Source of the DNA: Lepus europaeus
Taxonomy: Eukaryota > Chordata > Mammalia > Lagomorpha > Leporidae
Direction of reading: 5' to 3'
Assembly: GCF_033115175.1 (NCBI RefSeq)
Contig: NC_084837.1
Coordinates: 22,196,266 to 22,260,265 of the forward strand
DNA length: 64,000 bases
Part shown: positions 57,491 to 64,000 of the stretch, piece by piece
Layout: every line of letters begins with the position of its first letter
Numbering within the stretch: position 1 is the stretch's first letter
Program-made: the position numbers and the translations under genes
Notes under the pieces: generated by a model
Database searches by the model: none
The model's input: only the letters and a program-made list of their open reading frames with translations
Told to the model about the DNA's origin: nothing

Positions 57491-58389
57491 GACCTTCCCA
57501 AGTCCCTGGCCTGCTCTCTCCAGCACTAGATGACTTTCCAGCAGTGCCCTGGACTTGCATGGCTTTTCCGCACAGATTTGTTCTCCAGCTTCCTCTTGGG
57601 ACCACAAAAATACTGAATTATGAAGGCACTTGTCTGTGACTGTGCCACAGAAGGAAAGTAACCGATTTTGTAAGTTGATACCTTGACCTTGCCCCAGAGC
57701 AGACAATGCTAAAACCAACTTAGCTAACTAGGTACAGACCCAAGTAGATGAGCTTGGTTGACTGAGGGGAAGCAATAAATTATGTTTATATTGACCTTAG
57801 TAAACCTTTTAATTCTTTCCCACATGATATAGTTCTCAACAAATTGGGAAAATATGGCCTAGAGTCTAGGTGAGTGCACTATGGCAGATCCATGGCGGGG
57901 GCCTGCGGCGTGTGTTCTGCGCCTCGGTGGACTTGAGCAGCTTCATCATCCCTACAGAGTGGTGAGGCCCCCAAACTCCAGGCCATTCCCATCCATCCTC
58001 CCAGAGAGGACGCTGGCCTTTTGCCGTTACTGTGGTGGGAGAGGGGGATGTGGCCTCCTAACCCATTCCTGTGGGAGACACTGATGAAAGTGTGCTGGAA
58101 TCAAGAGGGCTGAAGTTGACAGCATCTCTCCTAGAAGCTGGTCTCTCCCAACAAGAGAAAAGGACCCACGTTCCCCTCTGCACCCTTCACCTGGCTGATG
58201 GCTGCTAACTGGTAAGTCTTGGATGGAAAGAGGTGATTGCTAAGTTGGAGAGCCTCCAGACTTCACGCTTTCACTTGGGGAATTGTTGAGTGACTACTGC
58301 CACAAGCTAACCCTGTACTAGACAGTACAGCCTTTAGCTCCCAAGGAAGTTACTGCCTGTAGACACTGGTGTGCGCGCACATGATGACT
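57491..58389. other. Intergenic, nothing recognised
   Basis: Unique sequence between two MaLR LTRs. Confidence 0.4.
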
Positions 58390-58775
58390 GTGCTGTTTTC
58401 CTAAGGTTTCTGTAACAAAATATGACACACTGGGTGGCTTACACAGAAATGAATTGTCTCACAATCCTGGAGGCTGAACTCCAAGATCCAGGGGTCAGCA
58501 CGTTAGTTGTCTCTTGATGCCTGTGTCTTTGGCAACTAGATGGTCACTTTCTCAATGTGTTCACATGTGGTCCTTCCTCTGTGTTCCAGAATCCCGAGTG
58601 AGTCCAAACTTCCTCTTACCAATCTGATTGGATTAGCACCTGCCCTGAAGGCCTCATTTTAACTCCATCACCCCTTTAAGGCCCTATCTTGTACAACATC
58701 TCAGGTACTTGGGGTTAGGGCTTCGACACAGAAATTTTGGGAGGGGGCACAGTTCAGCCATAAAAATGATGTGTT
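58390..58775 (-). mobile_element. MLT1-type MaLR solo LTR
   Basis: Complement of MLT1: 'tgtaacaaaatatgacacac', 'aattgtctcacaatcctggag', 'gattggattagcacctgccc', and 'acttggggttagggcttcg' with 'gggggcacagttcagccat' at the end. Confidence 0.75.
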
Positions 58776-59104
58776 GGTGAGGTGCGTGTTAACAGAGGTA
58801 TGGAAAGTGTTCTATTGTCTGAGGACACACATCAGTTCTCTGCACTGCTAGTCTTGAGCAGGGGTCACTTTGGCAAGACAGAGATGAAATTACGGCTGTA
58901 GACATGAGCTGTTTGGCCAACATCGTAACTTTAAACACAAACACTTGCCTTTTCTCCACATTAGAGTGCCTGTTTGGCCCTCTGAGATACGAAATCCTAA
59001 TATGATTAAGCGGGAGAGAAACAATTTCTTAACCATCCCACAGTTTTCTATGCCCATGTGGAGTCAGCACACTGCATCATTATATCCCTGATTATTATTA
59101 GCTT
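58776..59104. other. Intergenic, nothing recognised
   Basis: No supported feature. Confidence 0.4.
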
Positions 59105-59830
59105 ATATTTATTTTTATTTTATTTTTTACTTATTTTTAAAAGATTTATTTATTTCTTTGAGAGGTAGAGTTACAGAGAGAGAGAGAGAGAGAGAAAGAG
59201 ATTTGGTTCGCTCCCCAAATGGCCACAATGGCCAGAACTGGCCTGATTCGAAGCCAGGAGCCAGGAGCTTCTTCCGGGTTTCCCACGTGGGTGCAGGGGC
59301 CCCAGCACTTGAGCCATCTTCTACTGCTTCCATAGACCAATAGCAGGAAGCTGGATTTGAAGTAGAGCAACCAGAACTTGAACAGTTTTACATGGGATGC
59401 TGGCACCGCAGGTAGAGGCTTAACCTACTATGCCAAATTGCCAGCTCCATATTTTATATTTATGTTTAACTGATACACAAAGATTGTACATATTTATGGG
59501 GTATCATGAAATTTTGATACATATGTACATTGTATAATGTTCAAATCAGCATGACCATGTTTGTCTCCTCAAATGTTTATGATTTTTAAAGATGAAAACA
59601 TTAAAAATCCTTCTTTTTTTAAAAGAAAATAATGTAGTACATTATCATTCTGTAAAGTCACCTACTGTGCCTTAGGACAGGAGAATGTATGTGAGCTTTC
59701 TAACTGTGACTTAGCACCTGTTAACCAGCCTTTCCCACCCTCCCTTCCTCCACTTTCGCCACCCTGGTAACCACCATTCTACTCTCAACTTCTTTTTTTC
59801 CTACTCTCGATTTCTTTGAGATCAATTTGT
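59105..59830 (-). mobile_element. Old L1 3' end, split by a C-repeat
   Basis: Right part 59448-59830 has 'tgtacatatttatggggtatc', 'cattgtataatgttcaaatc', 'catttttgtctcctcaaatg'-like text and 'cctggtaaccaccattctac', the complement of the L1M 3' UTR. A SINE interrupts its 3' terminus. Confidence 0.65.
59131..59447 (-). repeat. C-repeat SINE
   Basis: Minus-strand copy: 'aagatttatttatttctttg', (GA)n, 'gccaggagccaggagcttc', ends 'ctatgccaaattgccagctcc'. Confidence 0.88.
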
Positions 59831-59890
59831 TTATTAATTTGTCCAACTGTTACTTGTTTGTTCATTCTTCTCTCTCTCCACCTATTTTTC

Positions 59891-60219
59891 TTTTTTTTAA
59901 AAAAGATTTATTTTATTTATTTGAAAGACAGGGTTACAGAGAGAGGTAGAGACAGAGAGAAGTCTTCCATCTGCTGGTTCACTCCCCAGATGGCTGCAAT
60001 GGCTGGAGCTGGGCTGATCTGAAGCCAGGAGCCAGGAGCTTCTTCCGGGTCTCCCACACGGGTGCAGGGGCCCAAGGACTTGGGCCATCTTCTGCTGCTT
60101 TCCCAGGTCATAGCAGAGAGCTGGATCGGAAGAGGAGCAGCTGGGACTAGAACCGGTACCCATATGGGATACCAGTGCTTCAGGTGAGGGCATTAACCCA
60201 CTGTGTCACAGCGCCATCC
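59891..60219 (-). repeat. C-repeat SINE with target duplication
   Basis: Minus-strand full-length copy. 'ctccacctatttttc' (59876-59890) and 'ctccacctgtttttc' (60223-60237) flank it with one mismatch. Confidence 0.9.
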
Positions 60220-60237
60220 AGTCTCCACCTGTTTTTC

Positions 60238-60914
60238 ATGTGGCTCCTCCCCCATCCAACCAAGAATAAACAAATGGGCTTGTGATTGAGTTATATATCA
60301 CTTTACAGCTGCTCCTTTAGCTGTTGAAACTTTTGGCTGAAGGGTTGAAATTTTTCCTTAAATGATTTCTTAACTAAGACTGTCCCCTGCTACAGTAAAG
60401 CTGTGTTCTGTCTTCTCTCTTCTCTTTTAATTTTAAATTATCTTTTTACTGATGCTAAGCAAGACCTACTTCAGGGGATCCCTTGGTGTTCAGCTCCACT
60501 GCCAGCTGGCAACCTGTCTTGGGATATCCTGGTGAAACAGTGGGGAGATAGGAGCTGACTGGCCAATTCACTGTGTAGCCCCAGGTTATAGATTGTTACT
60601 GTGTAAAGTGTGGGGGAGGCTGGGGAGTTTTCCTGTAGAGGAAGACTAAGTGGGCAGAATATATTTAGATGGCTGAAATACTTTACAATCTTGTTATTGC
60701 CTATTTTTTTCTGCCATGGCTTAGAAATGATAACTTGTCAAATAAATAAATGAAAATAAAAGTATTTTACATAAAATGTAAATATGGTGAGAGTTTCAAA
60801 TAGTAAAAGAAGAAATGCAAATATGAGTTATCACATTTGAACTTAGTTTGCAAATATTTAAAAATTGGTGATATTCTGTACTTGCAAGGATGTGGGAAGA
60901 TGGGCACATATACA
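60238..60914. other. Intergenic, nothing recognised
   Basis: AT-rich unique sequence. Confidence 0.4.
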
Positions 60915-61036
60915 AGGATACTTCCAATAGTTTATGGGAAATGGAGTGAAAAGATAAGTTTATTTTTGGTGCAAAAAGTTTTTTGAAATCTATGCATATG
61001 AGGGCTCTTCAAAAAGTGAAGGGAAAATATATATTA
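60915..61036 (+). mobile_element. Mariner-like MITE fragments
   Basis: 'aggatacttccaatagttta', 'gataagtttatttttggtgc', then a second arm 'gagggctcttcaaaaagtgaag'. Two partial units, or one rearranged unit, directly followed by a C-repeat. Confidence 0.55.
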
Positions 61037-61325
61037 GGGGCCCTGCCACCCATGTAGATGTCTATAGCTTGTATCACAGTGCATGGGTTTGAGTCCTGGC
61101 TCTGCTTCCTGTTCCGGCTTCCTGCTGACGCATGACCTGGGAGGCAGCAGCAATGGCCTAAGTAGTTGAGTCCCTAACACCCACATGGAGTCTTAGGTTG
61201 AGTTTCTGGCTTCAGCCTGGCCCAGCTCTTGCTATTGCAAGCATTTAGAGAGTGACCCAATGGATGGAAGAGCTCTACCTCTCTCTGTTTCTCACTGCCT
61301 TTCAAATAAATAAAATAAAATTTAA
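61037..61325 (+). repeat. C-repeat SINE, older subfamily
   Basis: Starts 'ggggccctgccacccatgta', contains 'gggaggcagcagcaatggcc' and ends 'tgcctttcaaataaataaa'. The 5' part is rearranged. Confidence 0.8.
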
Positions 61326-61647
61326 ATTGTACATGTGTATATTTTTGTATGTGTGCACAGAGAGATGATATGGCAAAATGTTACAATGATAATCTCTGAA
61401 AGATGACATTTGAGGTCATTTTAACTCATTCAGGAAATTTTTACTTCCTTTAGTCTTTCATAAAAGCTAAATATTTTCTTCGTATTATCTTTATAGCTAG
61501 AAAAAAGTAAATTAAAAATTTTTGGATGAAAACATGCTTCTCGAGATATTTACCAAAAGAATTCTATTTATTACTTGATTCCATTAACTATTGACTTGCT
61601 CAAATATTTTGTCGTCATTCACAGGCATAATTCTTTTTTTCTTTTCT
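61326..61647. other. Intergenic, nothing recognised
   Basis: AT-rich unique sequence. Confidence 0.4.
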
Positions 61648-61982
61648 TTTTGTAAGATTTATTTATTTTTATTTGAAAGGCAGAGTTAGAGAGAGAGAGC
61701 GGGAGAGACAGAGAAAGAGAGATTTTCCATCCTCTGGTGCACTCCCCAAATGGCCTCAACAGCTGGAGCTGGGCCAGGCCAAACCAGGAGCCAGAAGCTT
61801 CTTCCGGGTCTCTGTACATGAGTTCAGAGGTCCAAGGACTTGGGCAATCTTTCCCTGCTTTCCCAGGCATATTAGCTGGGAGTTGGATAGGAATTGGAGC
61901 ATCCGGGAATTGAACCAGTGTCCATATGGGATGCAGGTGCTGCAGGCGGAGGCTTCATCCACTATGCCACAGCTCCAGCCCC
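61648..61982 (-). repeat. C-repeat SINE
   Basis: Minus-strand full-length copy ending 'ctatgccacagctccagcccc'. 'caggcataattcttttt' before it and 'caggctaattttt' after it look like an imperfect duplication. Confidence 0.88.
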
Positions 61983-61984
61983 AA

Positions 61985-62085
61985 GCAGGCTAATTTTTAA
62001 GTTGGTCATTCTGTATGGCCCGTGAATGATGTTGTAAATATTTAAATCACCCTTGGCAGAAAAAAGGTTCCCCACCGCTGGTAAT
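61985..62085 (-). mobile_element. hAT-type DNA transposon fragment
   Basis: 'tctgtatggcccgtgaatgat' to 'aaaaaaggttccccaccgctgg' is the terminal part of the same hAT family as at 22617 and 50493, in minus orientation. Confidence 0.5.
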
Positions 62086-62319
62086 TAAAAATTGCAGAAC
62101 TCTGCTTCTAGGGATATAAATTTATTTCAATAGTGGGCTGATATAATTTCATTTCTTTGGTGTTTCTACCTTGGATGATTGGGAAGTTGGTACTTACTTT
62201 TTGTGGTTGTTTTTACTAATTGGGGCAGTTTAATAAAATTTGGTCAAGGCCATTTATGCCATATTGTACTTTCCCGACGCTTTGAACAAAAACAAGTAGT
62301 GATGCAGATGAAGCAGGTT

Positions 62320-62820
62320 TACTCACTGTTCTGGTCTCCTAGGGCATACCTAACAAAATCCCACACATCAAGTGGCTTACACACAGAACTGCATTTTCTC
62401 ACAGCTCTGGAGGCCTGAGGGCCAAGATCAAGGTGTCAGCGGGCTTGTTTTTTCTGAGGCTTATCTTCTTGTCTTGATGATAATCTTCATCTCCCTGGGT
62501 GCTCACCTGGGCCTCCCTCTATACACAACCTGGTCCAGATTTCCGGTTCTTGTAAGGACTCTGGGAATAGCATTGTGGAGTAGCAGGTGAGGCCACTGCC
62601 TGCAATGCTGGCATCCTATTTGGATGCCAGTTCCTGTCCTGGCTGCTCCATTTCTGATCCAGTTCCCTGCTGATGGCCTGGGAGAACACTGGAAAATGGC
62701 CCATGTGTGGGCCCCTGCCCCCATGTGAGAGAGACCTGGAAGAAGCTCCTAGCTCCTGGCTTTGGCCTGGCCCAGCACCGGCCGTTGCAGCTATCCTGGG
62801 AGTGAACTAGCAGCTGCAAG

Positions 62821-62859
<39 letters not shown>

Positions 62860-63065
62860 CTCTGACTTTAAAATACATAAATAAACAAAAAATCAATCAA
62901 TAAAATAAAGGACTCTGGTCAGATCGGGTTGGACCAACTTAAGAATCTTGTATTAATTTCATGACCTCCTTAAGACCTCATCTCCAAATATAGTCATGCT
63001 CTAAAGCATTGGCAGTTATTAACTTTAACACATGAATTTTGGGGGAATATAATTCAGCCCATTAG
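62320..63065 (-). mobile_element. MLT1-type LTR, split by a C-repeat
   Basis: Left part 62320-62564 ('taacaaaatcccacacatca', 'tctcacagctctggaggcct', 'gccaagatcaaggtgtcagc') and right part 62919-63065 ('cctcatctccaaatatagtc', 'acatgaattttgggggaata') are one minus-strand MLT1 LTR. Confidence 0.75.
62565..62907 (+). repeat. C-repeat SINE inside MLT1, with target duplication
   Basis: 'aaggactctgg' at 62554-62564 and 62908-62918 flanks it exactly. (CT)n at 62823-62856; tail (AATC)n-like. Confidence 0.9.
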
Positions 63066-63186
63066 GCTTATCTTCAATGAATATGTCTCATATTCTGAAT
63101 TTAATTGGTTACTGTTGGAAAACCTTGTACTTATTAAGAGGGAAGTGCACAGTAGATTGCAAACCCTTTTAACAGTATTCTGTATT

Positions 63187-63805
63187 CAAGTCCCAGCTGC
63201 TCCATTTCAGATCTAGCTGCCTGCTGATGGCCTGGGAAATCAGCAGATGATGGCGCTAATATTTGGGACTCTGCATCCATGTGGGAGACCCAGAATATGC
63301 GCTTGGCTTCTGCCTTTGGATTTGCCCATTTCCTGTCATTGCACCCATCTGGAAAGTGAACCAGAGGATGGAAGATTTCTTTCTCTTTCTGCCTTTCCCT
63401 TTCTCTCTGTAACTTTCTTTCTTTCTTTTTTTTTAAAAGACAGATTTGTTTGTTTGTTTGTTTATTTGAAAGTCAGAGTTACACACAGAGAGAGGAGAGT
63501 CAGAGAGAGAGAGGTCTTCCATCTGATGGTTCACTCCCCAGTTGGCCACAACAGCCAGAATTGCGCTGATCCGAAGCCAGGAGCCAGGAGCTTCTTCCGG
63601 GTCTCCCACATGGGTGCAGGGACCCAAGGACTTGGGCCATCTTCTGCTGCTTTCCCAGGCCAGAGCAGAGAGCTGGATCAGAAGTGGAGCAGCAGGGCCT
63701 CGAACCGGCACCCATATGGGATGCTGGTGCTTCAGACCAGGACATTAACCCGCTGTGCCACAGTGCCAGCCCCAATTCTGTTTTTCAAATCAATAAATTT
63801 TAAAG
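63187..63805 (+). repeat. C-repeat SINE, split by another C-repeat
   Basis: The body 63187-63431 lacks the 5' end and runs from 'caagtcccagctgctccatt' to 'ctctctgtaactttctttc'. The tail 'attctgtttttcaaatcaat' resumes at 63775 after a minus-strand SINE. Confidence 0.75.
63432..63773 (-). repeat. C-repeat SINE nested in a C-repeat
   Basis: Minus-strand full-length copy with (GTTT)n tail remnant, 'gcctcgaaccggcacccat' and terminal 'ctgtgccacagtgccagcccc'. Confidence 0.88.
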
Positions 63806-64000
63806 AGAGAGAGAGAGAGAGAGAGAATGAATTTCTCATGATGGGAAGCATCCTGCTGAAAAAAATCTAAAAAAAAAAAAAAATTATCCTGCTGTAGATG
63901 TATTGAAGTTCAAGTCCTGCCTGCAGTTATCTTGGTGGGCCAGACCGAATGACTTTGTGGTCCTTGTATGACATCTGTTACCCATCCCTGGCATGGATAC
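63806..64000. other. Window end, GA and A runs, nothing else recognised
   Basis: (GA)n at 63805-63826 and A14 at 63870-63883; the last 100 bp show no feature. Confidence 0.4.

Overview
This is a stretch of placental-mammal nuclear DNA, almost certainly rabbit or another lagomorph. About thirty tRNA-derived SINEs of the lagomorph C-repeat (CSINE) type are scattered over both strands, and an antisense L1 3' end looks lagomorph-specific. Introns, CpG islands, processed pseudogenes and fossil LTRs exclude a microbial source.

The only functional protein gene I can support is BMP4, on the + strand at about 34.95-41.85 kb. It has two 5' non-coding exons (about 34955-35300 and 38324-38448), a first coding exon (CDS 39439-39811) and a second coding exon (40724-41580), with a polyadenylation signal at 41821. 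The joined frame encodes 409 residues: signal peptide, TGF-beta propeptide, two furin-type sites and a seven-cysteine mature ligand. A CpG island covers the promoter, intron 1 and exon 2. The 5' UTR carries several upstream ORFs, one of which overlaps the BMP4 start codon and has a strong initiation context.

Upstream of BMP4 (1-34.9 kb) the DNA is intergenic: C-repeats, mariner-like MITEs, L1, L2, MIR and MaLR-type LTR fossils, a CA-rich simple-sequence block of about 860 bp (14.9-15.75 kb), a nested stack of transposons (22.6-24.8 kb), a CpG-rich patch (27.06-27.8 kb) and an RPL29 processed pseudogene (30.1-30.7 kb, minus strand).

Downstream (41.9-64 kb) there is AT-rich sequence that looks like a constrained element (43.6-43.74 kb), a second CpG island (44.16-45.25 kb) with no gene I can assign, then more intergenic DNA with C-repeats, hAT, L1, L2 and MaLR fossils, and a PABPC4-like processed pseudogene (55.77-56.28 kb) inserted in a C-repeat A-tail with a perfect 16-bp target duplication.

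The picture fits a developmental regulator in a gene-poor neighbourhood: one compact ligand gene, surrounded by motif-rich non-coding segments that are candidate enhancers. I found no new gene system. The most interesting signals are the translational-control architecture of the BMP4 leader, the unassigned CpG islands and the retroelement nesting. Repeat boundaries are read by eye and are good to roughly 5-20 bp unless a target duplication is quoted. Comparisons with other species are from memory.
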